Assembly (NCBI RefSeq): GCF_002866825.1
Contig: NZ_PKUS01000023.1
Coordinates: forward strand, 1-64,000
Reading direction: 5' to 3'
Length of the DNA stretch: 64,000 nt
DNA from: Pseudohalioglobus lutimaris
GTDB taxonomy: Bacteria > Pseudomonadota > Gammaproteobacteria > Pseudomonadales > Halieaceae
Made by a program: the position numbers and the translations under genes. The notes under the pieces are model-generated. The model did not search any database, was not told the origin of the DNA, and saw nothing but the letters and a program-made list of their open reading frames with translations. Of this stretch, positions 37,836 to 46,331 are shown piece after piece. Numbering within the stretch: the stretch's first letter is position 1; each line of letters begins with the position of its first letter.

Positions 37836-38504
37836 TCATAGAAACTTCTTGAAGCGGCTGGTGGCGATATAGATCATCAAGCCGGTGAACAGCATGGATG
37901 GTGCGAAAATCACTGCTGGGCGTAACGAGAACGGCAGCATCAGGTAGATAGAGATGGTCAGCAGCAAACTGGGAACGATCCAACGCTTGGCTTTATGAAA
38001 AACGTAGGAGCTCTCGTGGCCGCCGGTGTACTTACGGATATCGCGGGCTACCAGGCCGTCGTAGAACGCTACCAGCGCCACCAAAAGAAAACCCGGCAAT
38101 ACGAACAGACAGATCGTCAGGCGCAAGAGCACCAACTTGACAGTGTTGATGCTCGCGGCCAGGTAGATATTCATGCCGTTAGCGCTGAATACAGACCGCC
38201 ACAGGCTGTCGAACTCGCGAGTCGCGTGTTCCGACACTGACAATGGGGTCAGCGCCGTCATCGGAAACTGGTCGATAGCTTCGATATAGGTTCTTTCCCT
38301 GACCAGCAGCGTCATGGCGTGGTTGTTCGGCCACCAGCCCAATGCGATCCCCAGACATTCCACGACCACCGACACACCTACCGCTATCAACATGGCGACG
38401 AGCAGAGCGGATACCATGCCGAGCAGGCGCGTCAACGGCCCTCGCTCGTGAACCGCGGGCTTCTCTTTTTTTACCGGCTTCTGTACCGGGCGGCCCTCGC
38501 TCAT
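37836..38504 (-). CDS. Integrating conjugative element membrane protein (PFL_4697 type)
   Basis: 222 residues from the ATG at 38504, overlapping the TraD stop (ATGA). A basic cytosolic start is followed by four or five membrane segments (SALLVAMLIAVGVSVVV; LLRLTICLFVLPGFLLVALV; WIVPSLLLTISIYLMLPFS). The family always lies next to traD in these elements; its function is unknown. Confidence 0.82.
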   Translation of the reverse strand: MSEGRPVQKPVKKEKPAVHERGPLTRLLGMVSALLVAMLIAVGVSVVVECLGIALGWWPNNHAMTLLVRERTYIEAIDQFPMTALTPLSVSEHATREFDSLWRSVFSANGMNIYLAASINTVKLVLLRLTICLFVLPGFLLVALVAFYDGLVARDIRKYTGGHESSYVFHKAKRWIVPSLLLTISIYLMLPFSLRPAVIFAPSMLFTGLMIYIATSRFKKFL

Positions 38505-40546
38505 GCGACCTCCCAGGGGGCAATCGGACTGGTTTGCGCCCAATCCTGATTGTTGGCAGAGACATAATCCCCTTTCATGCTGTCCACCATGCTCTGCAAG
38601 CCGGTGGGCAAATCCTTGTCGTCGTCAAAGAGGGGAAGCCTGAGTTTGTAGAGGCGACCGGCCAGCAGGGCGAAGGCATGCCCCTTGGGCAGCGCGTCCA
38701 GATCCCCGGTGTGAATCATGGGAACACGCTGGCTTGTTATCCTCTGGCGGGTGTTGGACACAAAATGGATATCAGTCTCTGGATTGGAGCTATCTGTCGT
38801 GCCGGATTCCAGCATCAAGTGATTGATTTCCACGTCCTTCAGACGCGTCGTCAATAACTCCGCCGTTGCGCGCTCTTTGACACGCAGCATGATCAGCGTC
38901 CCCAGGTTACCGACGACCTGTCCCGCGCGCGCCTGGGAGTCGAATCTGGCAACGATGTCCGACAGGGTTTGGGTATAGGCTGTCAGTTGGAAGCCGGCGC
39001 CACCGGCTTTGTTTGCTAGCGGTACAAACTCCCGTCCAACGAGTTCGTTGAATTCATCGGCATGTACAGAAATTCTGGGCGCGGAGCCGCCCGATTGCCT
39101 CTCCTTGTAGAGACTGCCGGCGACTGAGGTCAAATCCGCAAACATCGCGTTGCCGACTGCCGACGCCACATCCGGATCAGAGAGTGCGTCCAAACCGACA
39201 TACACAATACCGCCACGTTTGATCACCTGGCCCCAGTTCAGCCGGTTATTGGCCGATAGCTCTTCGTCTGAAGGCGACAGAAGCTGTGCAGCCGGACCGG
39301 ACGTCAGTTTTTCCAGCAAGGGGAAGAGACTCGCCACCAACTTATCGAAGTGCGATTTATCGTGCTCGAAAGTCTTGATCAATGAATTGGCCGTTTGACT
39401 GTCCAACTCACTATCGCGATAACATTCGACGCTGGCCCAGGCTGTCCGATCCCGGCCTTTCAGTTGCGGCGGTAACTTAGCGTCACTCGACACGAACGCT
39501 TCTACGCGCTGTTCCCAGCCATCGATACTTTCCAGGTCGGCCACATAGGCGAGGTAACGGGTCAGTAGTCCATCGATGTCAGAACCTGAATCCAGCAGAT
39601 TCTGGTAGTTGATCGGCTCCGACATATCGTCCAGCGCCTTGGCGATCACGTTGACGTAGCGCCAGGCGAACTCTCGAAACGCCGCGGAGTTACCTTCATT
39701 CGGCAGCTGCCCCGCGATACGCGTCGCCACCTCAGTTATCCGTGAGTAGGAGCCTACCGGGTTGTAGCTCACTGATTGCTCAGGAAAGCCCAGGTGGAAC
39801 ACTTGGAACTGCCCTTCCCTGCCCGCTCTTTTCGCCTCTGTATAGAGCCTGGCGAGCAGATCGCCGTCACCCTTGGGATCGAAAACGATCACGACATTGC
39901 CGTTGCGGATATCCTGGGTGGCTATCACCTCAAGCAGGCGGGTTTTCCCCACACGCGTCGTTCCCACCACAAAGGTATGGGCCACGCGTTCCGACTGTCG
40001 TACGTGGATTTTCCGCTCTTTCTCGTAGAGACCTACCGCATGTAGCGCAGCATTGCCCTCGACATAGGGCCGAGGCGGAAAAGGATTCAGCAGTGACTGC
40101 GTATTCAGCGGCGCAACAGACCAACGACCCAATGCGTTGCCGATGCCATCGATGAGGCGTCTCGCGGTGCTTTGCACTGGGCCAATATGGTGGAAATGCG
40201 CATATTCCGGTCGTTCCAGATCAGCCCTACGCTGGGTGTGTTTGGCGGTCCATTCGAACCCCTTACCGAGAAACAGCTCCTCCTCATCCTTCTTTATACG
40301 TGCAGGATTAATCTCGTATGACGGCAATACGTGCAGGCGGCGCTGGTACTTCTTCAGCTTCACACAATGGGATGCGAGCCATAGTGCCCTGGCCAAACAT
40401 AGCGCACCCACGGTGTAGCCGACACCGCCTGGCATCATGAGGACCTGTGGTGCACTGATCGCCACGATACCCATCGCGGTGTTGGTGACCACGGAAGACA
40501 GTTCCACCGGCGGTCTCAGCAAGGCTTCTATGGGCTGATTACTCAT
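38501..40546 (-). CDS. traD: TraD-type type IV coupling ATPase
   Basis: 681 residues from the ATG at 40546, which overlaps the preceding stop. Two hydrophobic segments near 25-60 anchor it. Walker A is VVGTTRVGKTRLL (about 198-210) and Walker B is ISVHADEFNEL (about 494-504). It matches SXT/PFGI-type TraD, which brings the relaxase-DNA complex to the channel. Confidence 0.92.
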   Translation of the reverse strand: MSNQPIEALLRPPVELSSVVTNTAMGIVAISAPQVLMMPGGVGYTVGALCLARALWLASHCVKLKKYQRRLHVLPSYEINPARIKKDEEELFLGKGFEWTAKHTQRRADLERPEYAHFHHIGPVQSTARRLIDGIGNALGRWSVAPLNTQSLLNPFPPRPYVEGNAALHAVGLYEKERKIHVRQSERVAHTFVVGTTRVGKTRLLEVIATQDIRNGNVVIVFDPKGDGDLLARLYTEAKRAGREGQFQVFHLGFPEQSVSYNPVGSYSRITEVATRIAGQLPNEGNSAAFREFAWRYVNVIAKALDDMSEPINYQNLLDSGSDIDGLLTRYLAYVADLESIDGWEQRVEAFVSSDAKLPPQLKGRDRTAWASVECYRDSELDSQTANSLIKTFEHDKSHFDKLVASLFPLLEKLTSGPAAQLLSPSDEELSANNRLNWGQVIKRGGIVYVGLDALSDPDVASAVGNAMFADLTSVAGSLYKERQSGGSAPRISVHADEFNELVGREFVPLANKAGGAGFQLTAYTQTLSDIVARFDSQARAGQVVGNLGTLIMLRVKERATAELLTTRLKDVEINHLMLESGTTDSSNPETDIHFVSNTRQRITSQRVPMIHTGDLDALPKGHAFALLAGRLYKLRLPLFDDDKDLPTGLQSMVDSMKGDYVSANNQDWAQTSPIAPWEVA

Positions 40547-41093
40547 GCACACCCTGCCCGGCCACATCCGGACCCACTAAGACCACGGGATAGAAGCGCA
40601 CACCATAGCCCTGCGCCAGCGAGTCACCCTCCATTAACATCAGGTCGATGCCGGCTGCAGCTGCACTATCCTTCAGATCAATCCAATCTGACTTATTGGA
40701 AGCCTCGATGACGATGCCTCTGGCGCCGAGGCTTTCGAGTCCCGGGGCCGCCTCTTTGAACCAGCGCAGAGAGACATCGTCCATTCCCATCACGAACAAT
40801 GGGGTGACCAGGCCATCCACAACTTTCATATCGGGTGTACCGACTTGTATGTGAGTGGGTGTGATGGGTAGCCGGTCTTCTATACTCGCTATCACCATGG
40901 ACTCTTTTGGCGCGGAAATCTGGTGCGTTGAGCCCTTTCCGGCCTCAATCCGCTGGTAATACGGCTTTGCTGAGATTGTGCTGCGCCCGTCAAAAACAAC
41001 CGTTGGCTGGTGCCTGGGCAGGGGTGAATCGGCATGTGTCACCCCAGGAATGAACAAGAGCGCTATCCACAATGAACACTGGTTAAGCTGCAT
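40539..41093 (-). CDS. Integrating conjugative element protein, PFL_4695 type
   Basis: 184 residues from the ATG at 41093, eight bases after GGAGG; a GTG at 41102 is in frame but lies on that site. A signal peptide (WIALLFIPGVTHA) precedes a domain with VVDGLVTPLFVMGMDDVSLR and a C-terminal GVRFYPVVLVGPDVAGQG. The family is restricted to these elements; its place is directly before traD. Confidence 0.82.
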   Translation of the reverse strand: MQLNQCSLWIALLFIPGVTHADSPLPRHQPTVVFDGRSTISAKPYYQRIEAGKGSTHQISAPKESMVIASIEDRLPITPTHIQVGTPDMKVVDGLVTPLFVMGMDDVSLRWFKEAAPGLESLGARGIVIEASNKSDWIDLKDSAAAAGIDLMLMEGDSLAQGYGVRFYPVVLVGPDVAGQGVHE

Positions 41094-41634
41094 CCGCTTC
41101 ACCTCCGTTGGCCGAGGTCTTGCGGTAGAAGTGCTTCACGCGCCCGCGGTACTTGTCTGCGATGAGTCGATCCTTCGCCCCATCTGCGGGTCGGTGATAA
41201 CGCCCCACGGCCTCCCACCAGTCGCCCGAACGGTCGTAATGGGTCTTGAGTATTTGCGCGCCGATTTTGACGTTCACTGCAGGGTCAGTGATTCGCCATG
41301 GCGATCCCAGTTCACCGAACTGCCAGTACCAGTTGATCTGCATGGGCCCGACATCGATCATCATCTCGCCAGTGCCTAATGCCGCCATCAACCCCTCGAA
41401 CATGGCCTGGCGATCGTCAAATCGCCGCGCCTCACCGGCCACGTTCAATGTCCAGGGCCAGGGGGCGAACGAACCCTCCTTGAGCATGCCCGATTCCGCA
41501 AGCGACATGGCATAGATCAAACGGGCCGGGACGCCTACGTAGGTCGCGACCTCCTCGAACAGGGGTTCCACAGCCTTCGCTTGGGCGGGGCTAACCAGTG
41601 TCATCAGAGCAACCACTACAACTCGCGCGTCCAC
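41083..41634 (-). CDS. Lytic transglycosylase (SLT family) of the conjugation operon
   Basis: 183 residues from a GTG at 41634, overlapping the gene before it. It has a signal peptide (VVALMTLVSPAQA). The catalytic Glu is in YAMSLAESGM, and the family motif with VGPMQINWYWQ follows. Such enzymes open peptidoglycan locally for the transfer apparatus, as VirB1 does. Confidence 0.87.
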   Translation of the reverse strand: MDARVVVVALMTLVSPAQAKAVEPLFEEVATYVGVPARLIYAMSLAESGMLKEGSFAPWPWTLNVAGEARRFDDRQAMFEGLMAALGTGEMMIDVGPMQINWYWQFGELGSPWRITDPAVNVKIGAQILKTHYDRSGDWWEAVGRYHRPADGAKDRLIADKYRGRVKHFYRKTSANGGEADAA

Positions 41635-42320
41635 TTGCCGCTCCCCGATTTGCTATAGATCGCCGGGAACCTGGCCAGGTCCTGAAACTGGCTACCATGG
41701 TTAACCGTCGCCCTACCGGTTTTTAACGCAGCAATCAGTGCTGGCTGCGTAGATATCCATCGCCTCAACAGATCATCGTCGCCGGCTGTACCGACCACAT
41801 GGACATCAACACCCTCGGTAGCTTCGCTGAGCATCTCGTGAATCCGCTCACTCAGGAGCGAACTGCATTCATCGCACTCCGGCGTGACAATCAACGCATA
41901 ACGACTGGCACCCCGAACAGCGACCCTCGCCGATGAGGGCGACCCAATTCGAGGCGTTTCGGGGTAGAGCCGGGTCCAGGCGTTATCCACTGCCAATTGA
42001 AAAGCCAGCTCCTTGCGCGTCCTTTCGAACTCTGTGCGGACATACAACTCCGCATAATGCTTGCGCTCAGCAGCAGTTTCGGCGCTGACGCCAAGGGCCG
42101 TGATGGGATCCAGCCCCGGACTCCAAATCCCACGACGATCACTCATGATCATCAGGTACTCTTGCCACTGAGCCTCCGTGAGCCCCCATTGCGCAGCTTG
42201 CTCACTGACTGATTCTCGGCTGCTTTCGATAATCTCTACTTGCTTCGATGCTGGCTGTGCCCATAGGGGACTGACAATGAGTCCCATGACGACAAGCAGG
42301 CTTGTTTTGGTAAGACTCAC
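41616..42320 (-). CDS. Integrating conjugative element protein, PFL_4693 type
   Basis: 234 residues from a GTG at 42320 (GTGA overlap). The signal peptide (LLVVMGLIVSPLWA) is followed by a conserved block, WGLTEAQWQEYLMIMSDRRG, typical of this family, and a C-terminal thioredoxin-like-looking domain with a CDEC motif (VTPECDECSSLL). The CDEC pair could be redox active. Periplasmic; role unknown. Confidence 0.8.
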   Translation of the reverse strand: MSLTKTSLLVVMGLIVSPLWAQPASKQVEIIESSRESVSEQAAQWGLTEAQWQEYLMIMSDRRGIWSPGLDPITALGVSAETAAERKHYAELYVRTEFERTRKELAFQLAVDNAWTRLYPETPRIGSPSSARVAVRGASRYALIVTPECDECSSLLSERIHEMLSEATEGVDVHVVGTAGDDDLLRRWISTQPALIAALKTGRATVNHGSQFQDLARFPAIYSKSGSGKWTREL

Positions 42321-42631
42321 CGGAAAGTCCTCCGCTTGTAGTACCGGTTTGACATGTAGTCCCTATCGGGATCGAAGGTGCTTGCCTGTAGCTTCCCCCG
42401 GCTCTTCACCTGCAGTTCGTACTCCCTGCTCCTGGGCACCCTCCCCTCCCTGATCCAGCCACTTACGTTCTGCGTCGAGGTATTACAGATTTCAGCGAGG
42501 CGCGCGGGGCTCCAGATAGCAAGCACATCATCAATGTCCATCCCGTCTACCGCCCGAAACGTCCGTATTGCGCTGGGCAACTCAGCCGGATTGGCTGATA
42601 TTTGCCCCGCTGCATGTGAACTTCGTCCCAT
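42317..42631 (-). CDS. Helix-turn-helix protein, first gene of the tra operon
   Basis: 104 residues. The middle part, LAEICNTSTQNVSGWIREGR then VPRSREYELQ, is a Cro/CI-like helix-turn-helix, with a basic tail. It opens the leftward operon that runs to traG, just behind a strong promoter. Its position suggests feedback control of transfer genes, together with the divergent gene at 42757. Confidence 0.7.
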   Translation of the reverse strand: MGRSSHAAGQISANPAELPSAIRTFRAVDGMDIDDVLAIWSPARLAEICNTSTQNVSGWIREGRVPRSREYELQVKSRGKLQASTFDPDRDYMSNRYYKRRTFR

Positions 42632-42675
42632 ATTTTTACTCTGATGCTATATATTGTTTCACTTATTCTTCAAGA

Positions 42676-42703
42676 AATATAACAATGAATTTTAAGATGT
42701 CAA
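42676..42703 (-). promoter_or_regulatory. Sigma-70 promoter of the conjugation operon
   Basis: Read leftward: TTGACA (42703-42698), 16 bases, TATATT (42681-42676). This is close to consensus and lies 45 bases before the first tra gene. ATTGTT hexamers, in both orientations, lie at about 42653, 42681 and 42702 and may be operator half-sites for one of the flanking helix-turn-helix proteins. Confidence 0.7.
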
Positions 42704-42756
42704 CAATAGTTATAAAATTGGAGGCAAATTGAACAACAAGACGCCCGATCGCCCCT

Positions 42757-43326
42757 ATGGCTACCAAATTGATCACCAAAAGCATGCTCCTTGACCTGGA
42801 GCAGATGGCGCTTGAGAACACGGCATTCCCCGATCGGCTGAATGCCCTTCTGGATGCGCTATCGGTGCCTGAGCATGGTCAGGGCCGCGCCATGTGGCTT
42901 GAAGAAGCGGCGGGCATTAAGCTGCTCGCCGCCACAAAATGGTTTTCGGGGACGAAACCGCGCCGTAGCAACCTGACCACTCTCGCTACATCCATCGAAG
43001 CGAACTACCCGGTGAATGTGACGAAGGAAGAGATCCTCGATTACTTATCGGGCAAACTTGTCAAATTGGATGTCAATGCCGAACTGGCTCGTAGTGGCCT
43101 GTCTCCGCCAGAGCAAGGCTTTATCCAGACAGTGGTTTCACGCGCTATGAAGGAAAAGAACCTGGACCCACTGGACCAGGACAATGCAGTTCTGTGGACC
43201 AAGGTTGTTATCCGCGTTGCGCGCTACTACGCGGTCAAGGCGTCCAAAGGTGCTGCTCCCGATGAAGACACCGTGTTGGCCACCGCGTCTGCCTTTCTCG
43301 ATTTAGCTATCCTGGACGCTATCTAG
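42757..43326 (+). CDS. Divergent regulator-like protein
   Basis: 189 residues. A helix-turn-helix-like segment (AMWLEEAAGIKLLAATKWFSG then TKPRRSNLTTLA) lies at about 45-80; the rest is helical. It is divergent from the tra operon and shares its 125-bp control region. It is followed by the gamma-glutamylcyclotransferase-like gene one base after its stop. Likely a transfer regulator; family not recognised. Confidence 0.6.
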   Translation: MATKLITKSMLLDLEQMALENTAFPDRLNALLDALSVPEHGQGRAMWLEEAAGIKLLAATKWFSGTKPRRSNLTTLATSIEANYPVNVTKEEILDYLSGKLVKLDVNAELARSGLSPPEQGFIQTVVSRAMKEKNLDPLDQDNAVLWTKVVIRVARYYAVKASKGAAPDEDTVLATASAFLDLAILDAI

Positions 43327-43327
43327 T

Positions 43328-43969
43328 ATGTTCGACCGCTCATGGCTGAAATGGCTAGTCGGCCTTTGCATTGGCGTTCCTGCGAGCTTCGTCCTAGGCG
43401 TAAACCTCTATATCCAGCTGCCGCCACAATCGCCCGAACCTCATCTGGAATCCGTTGTGGGTTACTTCGCCTACGGTTCCAACATGAATGATCGCTACTT
43501 CACACGCGTTCGAGGTATTGTCCGTAGTTCCAGTGAAATGGCCTCATTGCCAGACTACGAAGTGGCCTTTAACCTTAATGGTATTCCCAGCATCGAGCCA
43601 TCGTTTGCGAACCTGGCTCCCGCAAAGGGAGGCAGGGCCTACGGTGTATTTCATAGATTGCCTGCGGGTGAACTGGAAAGAGTATTGGGGAGCGAGGGAG
43701 ACTCATACAACGTACGCACCGTTACTGTCTATCTGAAAGACGGCTCCACGGCGATTGCCAAAACACTGATTTCGGATCCCAGTCTGGAGCTACCGGTAAC
43801 GCCCTCCAAACGATACCTCGGTTATATGCATGAAGCCGCACTGGCCTATGACATGCCGCCAGAAATCATCGCACGTTACAACCCAGATCAGGGTGCCTAC
43901 ATCCCCGTGGTGTCCGAACTTTTCGGCGCCGCCATGCACACGGGTGTCTGGGTGTTCGCGCGCCTCTGA
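43328..43969 (+). CDS. Membrane-anchored gamma-glutamylcyclotransferase-like protein
   Basis: 213 residues. An N-terminal membrane segment (WLVGLCIGVPASFVLGVNLYI) is followed by the GGCT fold: VGYFAYGSNMNDRY (substrate loop) and a Glu-containing ANLAPAKGGRAYGVFHRL stretch. Such enzymes form 5-oxoproline from gamma-glutamyl amino acids or amines. The anchor is unusual for the family. It is paired with the regulator gene upstream. I cannot say whether the acid/base Glu is kept. Confidence 0.72.
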   Translation: MFDRSWLKWLVGLCIGVPASFVLGVNLYIQLPPQSPEPHLESVVGYFAYGSNMNDRYFTRVRGIVRSSSEMASLPDYEVAFNLNGIPSIEPSFANLAPAKGGRAYGVFHRLPAGELERVLGSEGDSYNVRTVTVYLKDGSTAIAKTLISDPSLELPVTPSKRYLGYMHEAALAYDMPPEIIARYNPDQGAYIPVVSELFGAAMHTGVWVFARL

Positions 43970-44081
43970 ACAAGGACCAAGACACATTGCCTATTGGCGC
44001 CTTGTTTTCATGCTCACTTGTGGCTACCTTTATTTCATGGATGACCATTCTAATTAGGGACGATGAATCAATTGCTTTCTT

Positions 44082-46331
44082 ATGGCGTATATATGTAAGA
44101 ACCTCTGGTACGGCTTTGCTCTGTTAATCTCTTTTAGCGCTTTTGCTGCGGACACGATTGAGGACTTTCCTCTCGAACCGGACCCTTTCGTGGATGACAG
44201 CAACAAAGACAGCGTGCAAATCTTTATTACCCCCACGCGCATGGCCTCCTCGATTATCGATTCGCCCAATGCTGTCACGTCCCTGGATGTATCAACATTG
44301 CGTAAGCTCGGTATCACCGAGATGGTTGACGCTATGCGCCTGGTACCCGGCATGATGGTCAGCGAAACGCACGGCTCTGACGTCTCCGTCGGCTACCACG
44401 GTGCCAATGTCAACGTGCCTCGCCGCAGCGAAGTGCTCTACAACTCTAACCGCCTACACCGCCCCGGCTATGCTGGTGCACATTGGTATCGATTACCCAT
44501 CGACCTACAGGATCTCAATTTTATTGAAGTCGTACGCGGGCCCAGTCCTGAATATGGCACCAATGCCATGACATCCACGGTCAACCTTATTCAGGATACA
44601 GTGGCTACCCGAGGCCTCTACGGTTCAGTCCGCATCGGCGATGCCTCTACTCGCGATGTTTTTCTCAACGGCGGTTGGTTGATCGGGGACGCCCAGTTAG
44701 GGCTGCGTTATTTTCATCGCGAAAACGACGGCTTTGATGGCTCTGTGGGGCTCGAGGGGAACTACGCCAATGAAGTGTCTACTGACTCCCTCATGGTCAA
44801 TGTCGAACACCGACTCGCTAACGGCTGGGTGTTCGATGTGGCGGCATCCTATGCTGATTCCAATTATCAGGTGCCAGGCTTTGGACACCTCGTCCCCGAT
44901 GACCCTTTTGTTGAGGTGGCCCTGGAGAATTTTCGTGTTGCCCCGGATGCCGATGAAACCGCTGGCTTCATCTCCACCAAGCTGCATGGCGGGCTATCAA
45001 CTGGCGGAATTTCACATGAAATGACCGTTGGGCTTAACTACAGCAACTTCAGCCGGGATCAGGTGATCAGCCTATGCGGTAATAACTTCGCCTTTGACCC
45101 ACGGGTCTCGGAAGTGGACCAGCTGCCCTCTGTTCACTTTCACGTGGATGATCAGCTAGCCGTGGTTACTGCGATGATCACAGGGAACCTGGTGCTTGAG
45201 CATTCCCTTGTGGCAACACCGACACCTGCAGAACAAGCGACCATCGACGCTTTGGGCCCCTACTTGCAAAGCTATGGGCTTTCCATGTTGGACGTAAAAT
45301 GCGGCCTCACTGATCAGGACCTCGACGAGGACCGGTATGAAATCAACACGTATGTCGTCTCACACTTAAGCGACTCACTACAAAACGCATTCAGTATATC
45401 CTATACGCACAACAGTATCACCGCACAAACATACCTCAATGGCACCGTCGATCAGGACTCAATTCATATCTCCGATACGCTCAGGTACTCACCAAATGCA
45501 CGATGGGTTTTCAACGGCACACTGTCCCTGGAAACCGCCGATAACGTCGATACGTCCGACGCGTTCTCCTACAGGCTATCGGCAAACTATCTTATCCAGC
45601 AGGACTGGGTGCTTCGTGCCATGCATGCACGGTTCGAACGATTGCCTGATGTGTACGAGACCAGCAGACACTGGACCTATTACACAGAGTATGACCCCGG
45701 GGTGGTAGATCATCTGGAACGGACCGCCGGTTATCTGACCCGAGTCGCTGTCTCGCCGGATGACCTTGAGCCTGAAATCCTGTCGAACTTCGAAATTGGA
45801 CTTTCCTACAGTGCGTTCAACCGACTTCAGGCCGACGTCAAAATTTTCTATGAGGACTACAACGATCTCATCTCTGAGTCATTCAACTACGTCGATTTCA
45901 AGTTAACCAACAATGGTGAACTGCAGACCCAGGGTATCGAGCTCGGTCTCCATCACACGACTGAACTCGGTATTGAATGGGGTGCCTCGTACACCTATAT
46001 GGACGTCGATTCCGATACGCCTTATGAACTCTCCTTGCGGCCCGATCATTCCGGGTCCTTGTGGGCCATTCTGCCTCTGGGACCAAAGACCTGGCTGTCG
46101 GGCGTCTATTATGGAGCCGCAAACGTTGCTGAGGGCTCCTACGATCGCTTCGATTTCACCTTGACGCACCGAATCGATATGGATCGAGGACACCTTGATC
46201 TCCAAGCTAATTACCGTCGCTACCCTGACGGCATTAATGCTTTCACCGAGATTTCCTCTATTACACCCAATGTTGCATTGGTTGACGGCCAGGATCGCCT
46301 CTTCTTCACTGCCTCGCTGTCGTTCTTCTAA
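44082..46331 (+). CDS. TonB-dependent outer-membrane receptor
   Basis: 749 residues with a signal peptide (YGFALLISFSAFA). The plug domain (about 45-170) has VQIFITPTRMASS, then IEVVRGPSPEYGTNAM, and lacks a clear TonB box beyond the DSVQIFIT stretch. A 22-strand-type barrel follows and ends with an aromatic residue (LFFTASLSFF). These receptors import scarce ligands. The stop overlaps the convergent sensor kinase stop by four bases. With the kinase and binding protein it forms a self-contained sensing/uptake set; the ligand is unknown. Confidence 0.88.
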   Translation: MAYICKNLWYGFALLISFSAFAADTIEDFPLEPDPFVDDSNKDSVQIFITPTRMASSIIDSPNAVTSLDVSTLRKLGITEMVDAMRLVPGMMVSETHGSDVSVGYHGANVNVPRRSEVLYNSNRLHRPGYAGAHWYRLPIDLQDLNFIEVVRGPSPEYGTNAMTSTVNLIQDTVATRGLYGSVRIGDASTRDVFLNGGWLIGDAQLGLRYFHRENDGFDGSVGLEGNYANEVSTDSLMVNVEHRLANGWVFDVAASYADSNYQVPGFGHLVPDDPFVEVALENFRVAPDADETAGFISTKLHGGLSTGGISHEMTVGLNYSNFSRDQVISLCGNNFAFDPRVSEVDQLPSVHFHVDDQLAVVTAMITGNLVLEHSLVATPTPAEQATIDALGPYLQSYGLSMLDVKCGLTDQDLDEDRYEINTYVVSHLSDSLQNAFSISYTHNSITAQTYLNGTVDQDSIHISDTLRYSPNARWVFNGTLSLETADNVDTSDAFSYRLSANYLIQQDWVLRAMHARFERLPDVYETSRHWTYYTEYDPGVVDHLERTAGYLTRVAVSPDDLEPEILSNFEIGLSYSAFNRLQADVKIFYEDYNDLISESFNYVDFKLTNNGELQTQGIELGLHHTTELGIEWGASYTYMDVDSDTPYELSLRPDHSGSLWAILPLGPKTWLSGVYYGAANVAEGSYDRFDFTLTHRIDMDRGHLDLQANYRRYPDGINAFTEISSITPNVALVDGQDRLFFTASLSFF

